Source of the DNA: Pseudomonas sp. 30_B
Lineage (GTDB): Bacteria; Pseudomonadota; Gammaproteobacteria; Pseudomonadales; Pseudomonadaceae
Assembly: GCF_017491605.1 (NCBI RefSeq)
Contig: NZ_JAFGYY010000014.1
Coordinates: 62,001 to 126,000, forward strand
Length of the DNA: 64,000 bases
Direction: 5' to 3'
Both the position numbers and the translations under genes were made by a program. Positions 26,195 through 35,406 of this stretch are shown here, one piece after another. Within the stretch, counting starts at the first letter, position 1; each line of letters opens with the position of its first letter. The notes under the pieces were generated by a model that saw only the letters and a program-made list of their open reading frames with translations, searched no databases and had not been told where the DNA came from.

Positions 26195-27541
26195 TCAGAG
26201 GAAGATGAACTTGGCCACGAAGATGGCGCACAGTGCATACAGGCTGATGGTCACGTCCTTGTGGCGGCCGGTGAAGACCTTCATCGCCACGTAGGTCACG
26301 AAGCCCAGGGCGATACCGTCGGCGACCGAGAAGGTCAGCGGCATCATGATCACGGTGACGATGGCCGGGATGGTCTCGGTGTGCTCGTTCCAGTCGATGT
26401 GGGCCATGCCGCCCATCATCAGCATGGCGACGTAGATCAGCGCGCCGGCGGTGGCGTAGGCGGGGATCATGCCGGCCAGCGGGGCGAAGAACATCGCGGC
26501 GACGAACAGGATGCCCACCACCACGGCGGTCAGGCCGGTGCGGCCGCCGGCGGCGACGCCCGCGGCGCTTTCCACGTAGCTGGTCACCGGCGGCACGCCG
26601 AGCACCGCGCCGAAGGCGCTGGAGGTGCTGTCGGCCTTCATGGCTTTGGACAGGTTCTCGATGCGGCCGTCCTCACGCACCAAGTGTGCGCGCTGGGCAA
26701 CGCCCATCAGGGTGCCGGCGGTGTCGAACATGTGCACGAAGAGGAAGGCCAGGATCACGCTGATCATGGTCACGTTGAACGCGCCGGAGATGTCCATCGC
26801 CAGGAAGGTCGGTGCCAGGCTCGGCGGCATGGAGAACACGCCGCCGAACTGGACGATGCCCAGGGCGATGCCGGCCACGGTGACGGTGAGAATGCTGATC
26901 AGGATGCCGCCGAACACACGGCGGTATTCCAGGACCGCGATCATCAGGAAGCAGATGGCGGCGAGCAGCGGGCCGGGGCTGGTCAGGTCGCCCAGGTGGA
27001 CCAGGGTGGCGGGGCTGGCGACCACGATGCCGGCGGTCTTCAGGCCGATCAGGCCGAGGAACAGGCCGACGCCGGCGCCCATGGCGAAGCGCAGGCTCAC
27101 CGGAATGCTGTTGAGCAGCCATTCGCGGATGCGCGAGAAGGTCAGGATCATAAAGGCGATGCCGGAGATGAACACCGCGCCCAGCGCGATCTCCCAGCTG
27201 TAGTTCATGGTCTTGACCACGGTGTAGGTGAAGAAGGCGTTGAGGCCCATGCCCGGCGCCAGGCCCACCGGCCAGTTGGCATACAGGCCCATCAGGAAGC
27301 AACCCAGCGCCGCGGCAAGGCAAGTCGCGACGAAGGCGGCGCCGTGGTCGATACCGGCGTCGGCCATGATGTTGGGATTGACGAAGATGATGTACGCCAT
27401 GGTGATGAAGGTCGTGAGGCCCGCGGCGAGTTCGGTCTTCACGGTAGTGCCATGCTGGCTGAGCTTGAACAGACGTTCGAGCAGGCCGCTGGCAGGCGGG
27501 CTTGATACAAAGGCTTGTTGTTCTTGTTTGGTGCTTTCCAC
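26195..27541 (-). CDS. AzgA-type guanine/hypoxanthine permease (NCS2 superfamily)
   Basis: This 448-residue inner-membrane carrier has about 12 helices. Family motifs are FITMAYIIFVNPNIMADAG, APGMGLNAFFTYTVV, LFVHMFDTAGTLMGVA and GVPPVTSYVESAAGVAAGGRTG. It is of the type that imports guanine, hypoxanthine or adenine. The start is a GTG at 27541 with GAGGAG seven bases upstream; the TTG five codons earlier lies inside that ribosome site. Its control region carries a TTGTGTACAA site and a TGACCCTTGAGTCA element. It probably feeds guanine deaminase. Confidence 0.88.
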   Translation of the reverse strand: MESTKQEQQAFVSSPPASGLLERLFKLSQHGTTVKTELAAGLTTFITMAYIIFVNPNIMADAGIDHGAAFVATCLAAALGCFLMGLYANWPVGLAPGMGLNAFFTYTVVKTMNYSWEIALGAVFISGIAFMILTFSRIREWLLNSIPVSLRFAMGAGVGLFLGLIGLKTAGIVVASPATLVHLGDLTSPGPLLAAICFLMIAVLEYRRVFGGILISILTVTVAGIALGIVQFGGVFSMPPSLAPTFLAMDISGAFNVTMISVILAFLFVHMFDTAGTLMGVAQRAHLVREDGRIENLSKAMKADSTSSAFGAVLGVPPVTSYVESAAGVAAGGRTGLTAVVVGILFVAAMFFAPLAGMIPAYATAGALIYVAMLMMGGMAHIDWNEHTETIPAIVTVIMMPLTFSVADGIALGFVTYVAMKVFTGRHKDVTISLYALCAIFVAKFIFL

Positions 27542-27640
27542 AGCGGTACTCCTCAACGCTCTTGTTGTTGGTCCCTTGCCGTCGGCCGGTTCACCTGCGT
27601 CCCTTGCGCTAACGGAAAGAGTTGTGAGGGTGTGATTAGT

Positions 27641-27654
27641 TGACCCTTGAGTCA
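27641..27654. promoter_or_regulatory. TGACCCTTGAGTCA element upstream of the purine permease
   Basis: This partial palindrome (TGACyC..GAGTCA) is 12 of 14 identical to TGACTTTTGAGTCA at 35407-35420 upstream of xdhA. It lies about 100 bases before the permease GTG. It may be a second regulatory site shared within the purine island. Confidence 0.45.
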
Positions 27655-27678
27655 GGAAGTCACGCCGCGATTATGCAG

Positions 27679-27688
27679 TTGTGTACAA
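27679..27688. promoter_or_regulatory. TTGTGTACAA palindrome variant upstream of the purine permease
   Basis: This one-base variant of TTGTATACAA lies 138 bases upstream of the permease start, in the 398-base region divergent to the GntR gene. Confidence 0.55.
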
Positions 27689-27839
27689 AAACTTCAAATA
27701 ATGTTTAGTGCCTGAGTGAAAGTTTTTTACAAGCAAAGGCTCGGAATGGTCGCAGGACGATGTCGGACGTGTTCGCCGGGCAGCGCGCCATTGGTGTCAA
27801 TCACGACTCGCTCGGGATGGCTGCACGATAGTGGCCATT

Positions 27840-27849
27840 TTGTGTACAC
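27840..27849. promoter_or_regulatory. TTGTGTACAC palindrome variant upstream of the GntR gene
   Basis: This two-base variant (core GTGTACAC) lies 91 bases before the GntR ATG. It would fit autoregulation by the encoded protein. The rest of the divergent spacer shows nothing else recognisable. Confidence 0.5.
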
Positions 27850-27939
27850 TGTTGCCCAATACCTGGCCGACGCCAGCTCTTCGCCAGCCCCCTCGGATTT
27901 CGCGCCGGTCCTACTCCGGCTGATCAAGGTTCGACACCC

Positions 27940-28716
27940 ATGACCGACCAGTTGCAACAGATCAGGAAGCAGCCGCGCAATGGCAAGAGCCGCAGCGGCA
28001 CTCAGGACGAGATCGTCTACGCGCACATCTTCGACGCGATCCTTGAGCAGCGCCTCGCACCCGGCACCAAGCTGAGCGAAGAGGCACTCGGCGAAATCTT
28101 CGGCGTCAGCCGCACCATCATCCGTCGTGCGCTGTCGCGCCTGGCCCATGAGCAGGTCGTCCTGCTGCGCCCGAACCGTGGCGCGGTGGTAGCCAGCCCG
28201 AGCATCGACGAGGCCCGGCAGATACTCTTCGCCCGCCGCACCGTCGAGCGCGCGATCACCGAACTGGCCGTGGACAACGCCAGCGGCGAAACCCTCGCCG
28301 AACTGCGCGACATGGTGAAGCAGGAGCAGTCCAGCTTCGCCCGTGGCGACCGTGGCGCCGGCATCCGCCTCTCCGGCGAGTTCCACCTGAAGCTCGCGGA
28401 GATGGCGAAGAATGCGCCGCTGGTGGTCTTCCAGCGCAGCCTGGTGTCGCAGACCTCGCTGATCATCGCCCAGTACGAAAGCGGCGGCCGCTCGCACTGC
28501 TCGTTCGACGAGCACAACGAGATCCTCGATGCCATCGAGAAGGGCGACAAGGAAAAGGCCGTGACCCTGATGATGCACCACATGGCGCACATCGATGACA
28601 AGCTGAACCTGGATGTGGACGGCGCCTCCGGCGACCTGCACGCGGTGTTCTCGCACCTGCTGGCCGGCAAGAAGAAGCCGCGCCGCAGCAAGGCGGATGC
28701 CGACTCGGCGGCCTGA
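27940..28716 (+). CDS. GntR-family (FCD) regulator, probable purine-catabolism regulator
   Basis: This 258-residue protein has a winged helix (LSEEALGEIFGVSRTIIRRALSRL, then LLRPNRGAVVASPS) and a C-terminal all-helical FCD ligand domain (ARRTVERAITELAV, GEFHLKLAEMAKNAPLV, then EHNEILDAIEKGDKEKA) with the usual metal-binding His residues. A basic tail, KKKPRRSK, follows. It lies inside the purine cluster and is divergent from a purine permease; GntR proteins bind short palindromes such as the TTGTRTACAA sites here. Its role as the regulon repressor is inference. Confidence 0.85.
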   Translation: MTDQLQQIRKQPRNGKSRSGTQDEIVYAHIFDAILEQRLAPGTKLSEEALGEIFGVSRTIIRRALSRLAHEQVVLLRPNRGAVVASPSIDEARQILFARRTVERAITELAVDNASGETLAELRDMVKQEQSSFARGDRGAGIRLSGEFHLKLAEMAKNAPLVVFQRSLVSQTSLIIAQYESGGRSHCSFDEHNEILDAIEKGDKEKAVTLMMHHMAHIDDKLNLDVDGASGDLHAVFSHLLAGKKKPRRSKADADSAA

Positions 28717-28728
28717 TCGCCGAAGCAG

Positions 28729-28758
28729 AAAAAAAGCCCCGCAGTTGCGGGGCTTTTT
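28729..28758 (+). terminator. Terminator of the GntR gene
   Basis: AAAAAGCCCCGCA-GT-TGCGGGGCTTTTT is a perfect stem with flanking A and T runs, 12 bases after the stop. Confidence 0.92.
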
Positions 28759-29030
28759 CGTTTTCGCAGGAACAGCTCTTTTGGGTCCCCGCGTTCGCGG
28801 GGATGACGCAGAGGGGCGCGAATCTCCCCCGTCACTCCCGCGAACGCGGGACAGCGCTTGCGCTGAACGCACTTCAGTGCGGCCCGAAGGGTGAGCGCAG
28901 CGAATAGCCCAAAGACAGTTGCTCCTGCAGAGGGGTATTCGCGCGGCATGCGCCGGGGTGGGCAGAAAGAAAAGCGGCCCCGGCGCCGGGTTGGTCCTGA
29001 GCGAGGACCCGGCGCCGGAACCGTAAGGGG
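28759..29030. repeat. Spacer with a palindromic repeat and a MITE-related segment
   Basis: No gene is present. An inverted pair, GTCCCCGCGTTCGCGGGGAT and TCCCGCGAACGCGGGAC, spans about 28785-28853. A segment GGCCCGAAGGGTGAGCGCAG at 28881 continues to 28905 and matches the complement of 56359-56384 inside the MITE-like element with one inserted base. A long hairpin with GGCGCC arms at 28982-29016 may end guaD transcription, although it has no T run. Confidence 0.65.
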
Positions 29031-30335
29031 TCAACCGCGACGATGCACGTTGCGGCCGTGCGCGAAGGTTTCCTTCACGGTACGGTCGTCGCCGAGGATG
29101 ACCAGTGCGAAGAGTTTTTCCTCCAGGGTCTTGGCCTGCTGCAGGCGGTAGTCCAGCAGCGGGGTGGCCTTGTAGTCGAGGACCACGAAGTCGGCCTCGT
29201 TGCCCTGGGCGAAGCTGCCGACCTTGTCTTCCAGCTCCAGCGCGCGGGCGCCGCCGAGGGTGGCCAGGTACAGCGACTTGAACGGGTCGAGCTTGATGCC
29301 CTGCAGCTGCATCACCTTGTAGGCCTCGTTCAGCGATTGCAGCTGAGAGAAGCTGGTGCCGGCGCCGACGTCAGTGCCCAGGCCGACCTTGACCTTGTGT
29401 TTTTCCAGCTTGGCCAGGTCGAACAGGCCGCTACCGAGGAACAGGTTGGAGGTCGGGCAGAACGCCACGGCCGAGCCGGTTTCCGACAGGCGCTGGCATT
29501 CGCCGTCGCACAGGTGCACGCCATGGGCGAACACCGAGCGCGGGCCGAGCAGGCCGTGGTGGTCGTAGACGTCCAGGTAGCCCTTGCGCTCCGGGAACAG
29601 TTCCTTGACCCACTCGATTTCCTTGAGGTTTTCCGACAGGTGCGTGTGCATGTATACGCCCGGGTGCTCCTTGAGCAGGCGTCCGGCGGCGTCCAGTTGT
29701 TCCGGGGTACTGGTGGGAGCGAAGCGCGGGGTCACCGCGTAGAGCAGGCGGCCCTTGCCGTGCCAGCGCTCGATCAGCGCCTTGCTCTCGGCGTAGCTGC
29801 TCTCGGCGGTGTCGGTCAGGTAGTCCGGCGCGTTGCGGTCCATCATCACCTTGCCGGCGATCAGGCGCAGGTCGAGCTTCTGCGCGGCGCCGAACAATGC
29901 GTCCACCGACTGCGGGTGCACGGTGCCGAACACCAGTGCGGTGGTGGTGCCGGCGCGCAGCAGTTCCTTGAGGAAGATGCCGGCGACATCGGCGGCATGG
30001 GCCGGGTCGGCGAACTGCTTCTCGGTGGGGAAGGTGTAGGTGTTCAGCCAGTCCAGCAGTTGCTCGCCGTAGGAGGCGATCATGCCGGTCTGCGGGTAGT
30101 GGATGTGGGTGTCGATGAAGCCGGGGGTGATCAGTGCGTCGCGGTACTCCACCACGTCGACGCCGCCCAGTTGTGGCAGCAGTTCGGCCGCGTGGCCGAC
30201 GCGGGCAACCTTGCCGTCTTCCACCAGCAGGATGCCGTCCTCGAAGTACTGGTAGGACTTCTCCACACCGACTTCGGCCGGGTCGGCGACGCTGTGCAGG
30301 ATGCTGGCGCGGTAGGCTTTGGCTTGAGTGCTCAT
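29031..30335 (-). CDS. guaD: Guanine deaminase
   Basis: This 434-residue zinc amidohydrolase deaminates guanine to xanthine. Metal and active-site motifs are visible: FIDTHIHYPQTGM, the substrate-site THLSE, FAHGVHLCD, and GLGTDVGAGTSFS with the final metal Asp. The length is normal (about 430-450). The ATG at 30335 has GAAGAGAG upstream; a longer start would add an Arg/Pro-rich head with no family match. It lies 83 bases downstream of xdhC on the same strand and supplies xanthine to XdhAB. Confidence 0.93.
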   Translation of the reverse strand: MSTQAKAYRASILHSVADPAEVGVEKSYQYFEDGILLVEDGKVARVGHAAELLPQLGGVDVVEYRDALITPGFIDTHIHYPQTGMIASYGEQLLDWLNTYTFPTEKQFADPAHAADVAGIFLKELLRAGTTTALVFGTVHPQSVDALFGAAQKLDLRLIAGKVMMDRNAPDYLTDTAESSYAESKALIERWHGKGRLLYAVTPRFAPTSTPEQLDAAGRLLKEHPGVYMHTHLSENLKEIEWVKELFPERKGYLDVYDHHGLLGPRSVFAHGVHLCDGECQRLSETGSAVAFCPTSNLFLGSGLFDLAKLEKHKVKVGLGTDVGAGTSFSQLQSLNEAYKVMQLQGIKLDPFKSLYLATLGGARALELEDKVGSFAQGNEADFVVLDYKATPLLDYRLQQAKTLEEKLFALVILGDDRTVKETFAHGRNVHRRG

Positions 30336-30418
30336 CGATCTCTCTTCAGTCGTGTCTCGGGGCCGGGGCGCTCGCAGGCGCCGGGGCGGGATGGGCATGC
30401 GCCCATGCTACGGAAATT

Positions 30419-31270
30419 TCAGGCGCCGCTTTCGGCGGTGCGGGCGCGGCGGCTCGTGGGTAACAGTTTGGCCACGGTGTTCTCGCCCTTGGCGGTCTCC
30501 TGACCGAAGGTGGCGTTGTAGGTGGCGATCACTTCGCCGGCGATGGACACGGCGATCTCCACCGGCAGCTTGCCTTTCACCTCGCTGATGCCCATGGGGC
30601 AGCGCATGCGCTGCACGGTGTCGGCGGCGAAGCCACGGTCGCGCAGGCGGTGTTCGAACTTGGCGCGCTTGGTGTCCGAGCCGATCAGGCCGAAGTAGGT
30701 GAAGTCATTGCGTTCGAGGATCTTCGCGGTCAGCTCCAGGTCAAGCGCGTGGTTGTGGGTCATGACGATGAAGTAGCTGCCGGCGGGCATTTCATCGATT
30801 TCGTCGATCACGTCCTCGTTGATCACGCGGGTCACGCCGTCGGGGATGTAGCCGGGGAATTCGGCCTCCCGCGAGTCGATCCAGCGCACCTTGCACGGCA
30901 GGCTGGCGAGCAGCGGCACCAGGGCACGGCCGACGTGTCCGGCGCCGAACACGGCGATGTGCGCCTGGGGCTGGCCCATGGGTTCGAACAGCAGCACGGT
31001 GGCGCCGCCGCAGCACTGACCGAGGCTGGCGCCAAGGCTGAAGCGCTCGAGCTTCGGTTCGCGCTCACGGTTCAGCAGCATCTCGCGGGCGATGGCCATG
31101 GCCTTGAATTCGAGGTGGCCGCCGCCGATGGTGTCGTAGGCCTTGTCGGCGCTGACCACCATCTTCGAGCCGGCATTGCGCGGGGTCGAGCCGCGCTCTT
31201 CGATGATGGTCACCAGCACGCTGGCTTCGGCGCGCTGTTGCAGGTCGGCGAGGGCACTGATCCAGTTCAT
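30419..31270 (-). CDS. xdhC: Xanthine dehydrogenase accessory protein XdhC
   Basis: This 283-residue chaperone binds sulfurated molybdenum cofactor and inserts it into XdhB. It has the N-terminal domain (VTIIEERGSTPRNAGSKMVV, then IGGGHLEFKA), a Rossmann fold (HIAVFGAGHVGRAL) and the C-terminal YFGLIGSDTKRAKFEHRL. GAGG precedes the ATG at 31270. A REP pair separates it from xdhB, so the two may be expressed at different levels. Confidence 0.93.
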   Translation of the reverse strand: MNWISALADLQQRAEASVLVTIIEERGSTPRNAGSKMVVSADKAYDTIGGGHLEFKAMAIAREMLLNREREPKLERFSLGASLGQCCGGATVLLFEPMGQPQAHIAVFGAGHVGRALVPLLASLPCKVRWIDSREAEFPGYIPDGVTRVINEDVIDEIDEMPAGSYFIVMTHNHALDLELTAKILERNDFTYFGLIGSDTKRAKFEHRLRDRGFAADTVQRMRCPMGISEVKGKLPVEIAVSIAGEVIATYNATFGQETAKGENTVAKLLPTSRRARTAESGA

Positions 31271-31298
31271 CGTTGCGAACCTCAAGGGTGGGCTTCTC

Positions 31299-31369
31299 GT
31301 AGGAGCGGACTCTGTCCGCGATGGCATCCGGCACGATGCGGACCTATCGCGGACGGAGTCCGCTCCTAC
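31299..31369. repeat. REP inverted pair between xdhB and xdhC
   Basis: GTAGGAGCGGACTCTGTCCG and its mirror ending CCGCTCCTAC flank about 25 bases. It lies inside the xdhABC-guaD gene string, where such hairpins commonly shield the upstream mRNA. Confidence 0.85.
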
Positions 31370-31497
31370 GGTTGTCTGTCATTTCGTGGGGCGCATTCGG
31401 CGTTCCACGGTTCTTGAAAGGGTGGGGCGCCGCTGGCCCGGGGGAGGACGGGATTGGGGACGTCTTCCCGTGCCAGCGGCTCCCCATGGTCACTGCA

Positions 31498-33888
31498 TCA
31501 CGCCGGCTCGACCTGAGCCTGCGCCTTGTCCGCCTGGGCCAGCTTCAGCTTGCGCATCTGCTCCACGCCCCAGAGTACGCGCTCGGGGGTGGCGGGGGCG
31601 TCGATCTGCGGCTGGGCGCGGTAGTCGGCCAGGCTCGCCACGGCGTCCTTGATCGCGCAGAACACCGAGATGCCCAGCATGAACGGCGGCTCGCCGACGG
31701 CCTTGGAGTGGAACACCGTCTGCTCCGGGTTCTTGCGGTTTTCCACCAGCTTCACCCGCAGGTCGATCGGCATGTCGGCGACGGCCGGAATCTTGTAGCT
31801 CGCCGGGCCGTTGGTCATCAGCTTGCCCTTGGCGTTCCAGACCAGCTCTTCCATGGTCAGCCAGCCCATGCCCTGGACGAAGCCGCCTTCCACCTGGCCG
31901 ATGTCGATGGCCGGGTTCAGCGAGGCGCCGACGTCGTGGAGGATGTCGCTGCGCAGCATCTTGTACTCGCCGGTGAGGGTGTCGACGATCACCTCCGAGC
32001 AGGACACGCCGTAGGCGAAGTAGTAGAACGGCCGGCCACGCGCCTGGCTGCGGTCGTAGTAGATCTTCGGCGTGCGGTAGAAGCCGGTGGAGGAGAGCGA
32101 CACCTGGCCGAAGTAGGCCTGCTGCACCAGTTCCTCGAAGGGCACGATCAGATCGCGCACGCGCACCTGGTTGTTGCGGAACTCGATGTCTTCCTCGGTC
32201 ACTTTCCAGTGCTTGGCGGCGAACTCCACCAGGCGCTGCTTGAGGGTTTCGGCGGCGTTCTGCGCGGCCTTGCCGTTCAGGTCGGCGCCCGACGAGGCAG
32301 CGGTCGGCGAGGTGTTGGGCACCTTGTCGGTGTTGGTCGCGGTGATCTGCACGCGGTCGATGTCGACCTGGAAGACCTCGGCGACCACCTGGGCAACCTT
32401 GGTGTTCAGGCCCTGGCCCATCTCGGTGCCGCCATGGTTCAGGTGGATGCTGCCGTCGGTGTAGATGTGGATCAGCGCGCCGGCCTGGTTGAGGAAGGTG
32501 GCGGTGAAGCTGATGCCGAACTTCACCGGGGTCAGCGCCAGGCCTTTCTTCAGCACCGGACTGCTGGCGTTGAAGGCGCGGATCTCGGCGCGGCGCTTGG
32601 CGTACTCGGCGCTGGCCTCCAGCTCCTCGGTCATTTCCTGCAGCAGGTTGTGTTCCACCTGCTGGTAGTAGTGGGTGACGTTGCGCTCGTCCTTGCCGTA
32701 GTAGTTGCGCTTGCGCACGTCCAGCGGGTCCTTTCCCAGGTGGCGCGCGACCGCGTCCATGATCTCCTCGATGGCGACCATGCCCTGCGGGCCGCCGAAG
32801 CCGCGATAGGCGGTGTTCGAGGCGGTGTTGGTCTTGCAGCGGTGACCGTTCACCGTGGCGTTGCCGAGGAAGTAGGCGTTGTCCGAGTGGAACATCGCGC
32901 GGTCGACGATGGAGCCGGAGAGGTCCGGCGAGTAACCGCAGTTGCCGGCCAGGTCGATGTTGATGCCGTGCAGCAGGCCGTCGTCGTCGAAGCCCACGTC
33001 GTATTCGACATAGAAGGGGTGGCGCTTGCCGGTCATCTGCATGTCTTCGACGCGCGGCAGGCGCATCTTCGCCGGGCGACCGGTGAGGCGCGCGATCACC
33101 GCGCACAGGCAGGCCGGAGCGGCCGCCTGGGTTTCCTTGCCGCCGAAGCCGCCGCCCATGCGGCGCATGTCGATGACCACCTTGTTGAAGGAGATGCCCA
33201 GCACTTCGGCGACGAGCTTCTGCACTTCGGTGGGGTTCTGCGTCGAGGTGTAGACGATCACGCCGCCGTCTTCGGTGGGCATCACCGAGGAGATCTGCGT
33301 CTCCAGGTAGAAGTGCTCCTGGCCACCGATGTGCAGGGTGCCCTGGATGCGGTTCGGCGCGGTGGCGAGCTTGCCTTCGGAGTCGCCGATCTTGTGCTGG
33401 TGGCTGTCGAGCACGAAGTGCTTCTTGCGCAGCGCTTCGACCACGTCGAGCACCGGTTCCAGGTCTTCGTATTCGATGATTGCGGCCATGGCCGCCTTGC
33501 GAGCGGTTTCCAGGCTGTCGGCGGCCACCGCGATGACCATCTGGCCGACGTACTCGACTTTGCCGTCCGCCAGCAGCGGGTCACCGGCGACCACCGGGCC
33601 GATGTCTAGCTGGCCGGGCACGTCGTCCTTGGTGATAGCGATGGCCACACCGGGGAACTGGTAGCAGGGGCTCACGTCCAGCTTGGTGATGCGCGCATGG
33701 GCGCGGTCGCTCATGCGGGCATAGACGTGCAGCTGGTTGGGGAACTCGAGGCGGTCGTCGATGTAGATCGCCTCGCCGCTGACGTGCTTGGGCGCGCTCT
33801 CGTGCTTGACGCTACGGCCCACGCCAGTGGTGAGGTCGGCGCGGAACAGTTCGGCGAGTTCTTCCTGGCTCTTCTGAGGCTTATGCAT
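31498..33888 (-). CDS. xdhB: Xanthine dehydrogenase, molybdopterin subunit XdhB
   Basis: This 796-residue large subunit holds the molybdenum cofactor and oxidises hypoxanthine and xanthine to urate. Visible motifs are the Moco-binding MGGGFGGKE, TAYRGFGGPQG, GGTEMGQGLNTK and the catalytic Glu in AVGEPPFMLG near the C-terminus. An Arg in the substrate channel is in the AYRGFGG segment. The length matches the XdhB family (about 780-800). It overlaps xdhA by 8 bases. Confidence 0.95.
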   Translation of the reverse strand: MHKPQKSQEELAELFRADLTTGVGRSVKHESAPKHVSGEAIYIDDRLEFPNQLHVYARMSDRAHARITKLDVSPCYQFPGVAIAITKDDVPGQLDIGPVVAGDPLLADGKVEYVGQMVIAVAADSLETARKAAMAAIIEYEDLEPVLDVVEALRKKHFVLDSHQHKIGDSEGKLATAPNRIQGTLHIGGQEHFYLETQISSVMPTEDGGVIVYTSTQNPTEVQKLVAEVLGISFNKVVIDMRRMGGGFGGKETQAAAPACLCAVIARLTGRPAKMRLPRVEDMQMTGKRHPFYVEYDVGFDDDGLLHGINIDLAGNCGYSPDLSGSIVDRAMFHSDNAYFLGNATVNGHRCKTNTASNTAYRGFGGPQGMVAIEEIMDAVARHLGKDPLDVRKRNYYGKDERNVTHYYQQVEHNLLQEMTEELEASAEYAKRRAEIRAFNASSPVLKKGLALTPVKFGISFTATFLNQAGALIHIYTDGSIHLNHGGTEMGQGLNTKVAQVVAEVFQVDIDRVQITATNTDKVPNTSPTAASSGADLNGKAAQNAAETLKQRLVEFAAKHWKVTEEDIEFRNNQVRVRDLIVPFEELVQQAYFGQVSLSSTGFYRTPKIYYDRSQARGRPFYYFAYGVSCSEVIVDTLTGEYKMLRSDILHDVGASLNPAIDIGQVEGGFVQGMGWLTMEELVWNAKGKLMTNGPASYKIPAVADMPIDLRVKLVENRKNPEQTVFHSKAVGEPPFMLGISVFCAIKDAVASLADYRAQPQIDAPATPERVLWGVEQMRKLKLAQADKAQAQVEPA

Positions 33889-35344
33889 AGTGGGTCACCC
33901 GGGTTACGGCCTGAGGGGCTTCCAGTTCCAGGAAGCACTTGCGCAGCAGGTTCTGTGCGGTGAGCAGGCGGTATTCCTTGCTCGCACGGAAGTCGGTGAG
34001 CGGGGTGAAGTCCTCGCTCAGTGCTTGCGCGGCACGCTCGAAGGTGGCGCTGTTGAAGGGCTGGCCGAGCAGCGCGGCTTCGCAGGCGGTGGCGCGTTTC
34101 GGGATGGCGGCCATACCGCCGAAACCGGTGCGCACGGCGGAGATCCGGCCGTCTTCCACGGTGAGCTGGAACGCGGCGCAGACGGCGGAAATGTCGTCGT
34201 CCAGGCGCTTGGAGACCTTGTAGGCGCGGAACGCCTGGTTGGCCTGCGGACGCGGGATGATCACCTGCTCGATGAATTCGCCCTCCTGGCGCGCGGTGAC
34301 CTTGTAGTCGATGAAGTATTCATCGATCGGCAGCTCGCGGCGTTCGCTGCCCTTGCGCAGCACCAGGCGTGCGCCGAGGGCGATCAGCAGCGGCGGCGAA
34401 TCACCGATGGGGGAGGCGTTGCCGATGTTGCCGCCCAGGGTGCCCTGGTTGCGGATCTGCAGCGAGGCGAAGCGGTGCAGCAACTCGCCGAAGTCCGGGT
34501 AATCGCGGGACAGGGCTTCGTAGCAGTCGGTCAGCGGAGTCGCGGCGCCGATCTCGATGCGGTCGTCGAAGACTTCGACGCGCTTCATTTCCTCGACATG
34601 GCCGACGTAGATCATCACCGGCAGTTCGCGGTGGAACTGGGTGACTTCCAGGGCCAGGTCGGTGCCGCCGGCCAGCAGGCGGGCCTGCGGGTTGGCGGTA
34701 TAGATGTCGGCCAGGTCGGCGATGGTCAGCGGCAGCAGGCAGCGCTTGTCGCCGCTGTTGAGCTCGGCGGTTTCGCGCGGGGCGATGGCCTTGAGCTGGG
34801 CGATGATTTCCGGCTGGGCGGCGTCGAACTGGTCCGGCTGCTTCTGGCAACAGGACTGCTCGGCGGCCTCCAGGATCGGGCGATAGCCGGTGCAGCGGCA
34901 GAGGTTGCCGGCCAGCGCTTCATGGGCTTCGGCCTTGCGATCTTCGGCAGTCTCGCCTGCGCTGTTCTTCTGCAGGGCGAACAGCGACATGACGAAGCCG
35001 GGGGTGCAGAAGCCGCACTGCGAACCGTGGCAGTCGACCATGGCCTGCTGCACGCCGTGCAGTTCGCCACGGTGCTTGAGGTCGTCGACGCTGATCAGCT
35101 GCTTGCCGTGCAGCGAGGAGACGAAGGTCAGGCAGGAGTTGAGGGTGCGGTAGCGGATGCGCTCGACGCCTTCTTCGCCGACCAGTTCGCCGACGACCAC
35201 GGTGCAGGCGCCGCAGTCACCGGAGGCGCAGCCCTCCTTGGTTCCGGTCTTGCCCAGGGTCTGGCGCAGGTAGTTGAGCACGGTGAGGTTGGGGTCGAGG
35301 CGGTCTTCGACGCGCAGCTCGCGGTTGAGCAGGAACCTGATCAA
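33881..35344 (-). CDS. xdhA: Xanthine dehydrogenase, Fe-S/FAD subunit XdhA
   Basis: This 487-residue small subunit passes electrons from the molybdenum site through two [2Fe-2S] clusters to FAD. The first cluster motif is EGCASGDCGACTVVV, the second CGFCTPGFVMS with NLCRCTGYRPI; the FAD domain has LLAGGTDLALEV and GGNIGNASPIGD. The start is taken as TTG at 35344, since GGAGG lies 6 bases before it and MIRFLLN matches the family N-terminus; an ATG 13 codons upstream has no such site. Confidence 0.93.
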   Translation of the reverse strand: MIRFLLNRELRVEDRLDPNLTVLNYLRQTLGKTGTKEGCASGDCGACTVVVGELVGEEGVERIRYRTLNSCLTFVSSLHGKQLISVDDLKHRGELHGVQQAMVDCHGSQCGFCTPGFVMSLFALQKNSAGETAEDRKAEAHEALAGNLCRCTGYRPILEAAEQSCCQKQPDQFDAAQPEIIAQLKAIAPRETAELNSGDKRCLLPLTIADLADIYTANPQARLLAGGTDLALEVTQFHRELPVMIYVGHVEEMKRVEVFDDRIEIGAATPLTDCYEALSRDYPDFGELLHRFASLQIRNQGTLGGNIGNASPIGDSPPLLIALGARLVLRKGSERRELPIDEYFIDYKVTARQEGEFIEQVIIPRPQANQAFRAYKVSKRLDDDISAVCAAFQLTVEDGRISAVRTGFGGMAAIPKRATACEAALLGQPFNSATFERAAQALSEDFTPLTDFRASKEYRLLTAQNLLRKCFLELEAPQAVTRVTHYA

Positions 35345-35406
35345 GGCTGGCCTCCAGGCGGGTTCTTGTTTTTGGTAGGGCACTGGATGATGAATTTATG
35401 AAAAGC

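Noticed and set aside
29651..29656. GTATAC inside guaD
   Set aside because: It lies within coding sequence and lacks the flanking TT/AA of the palindrome.
31321..33609. 762-codon open frame on the plus strand across xdhB
   Set aside because: It is an antisense shadow of xdhB with low-complexity composition and no domain.
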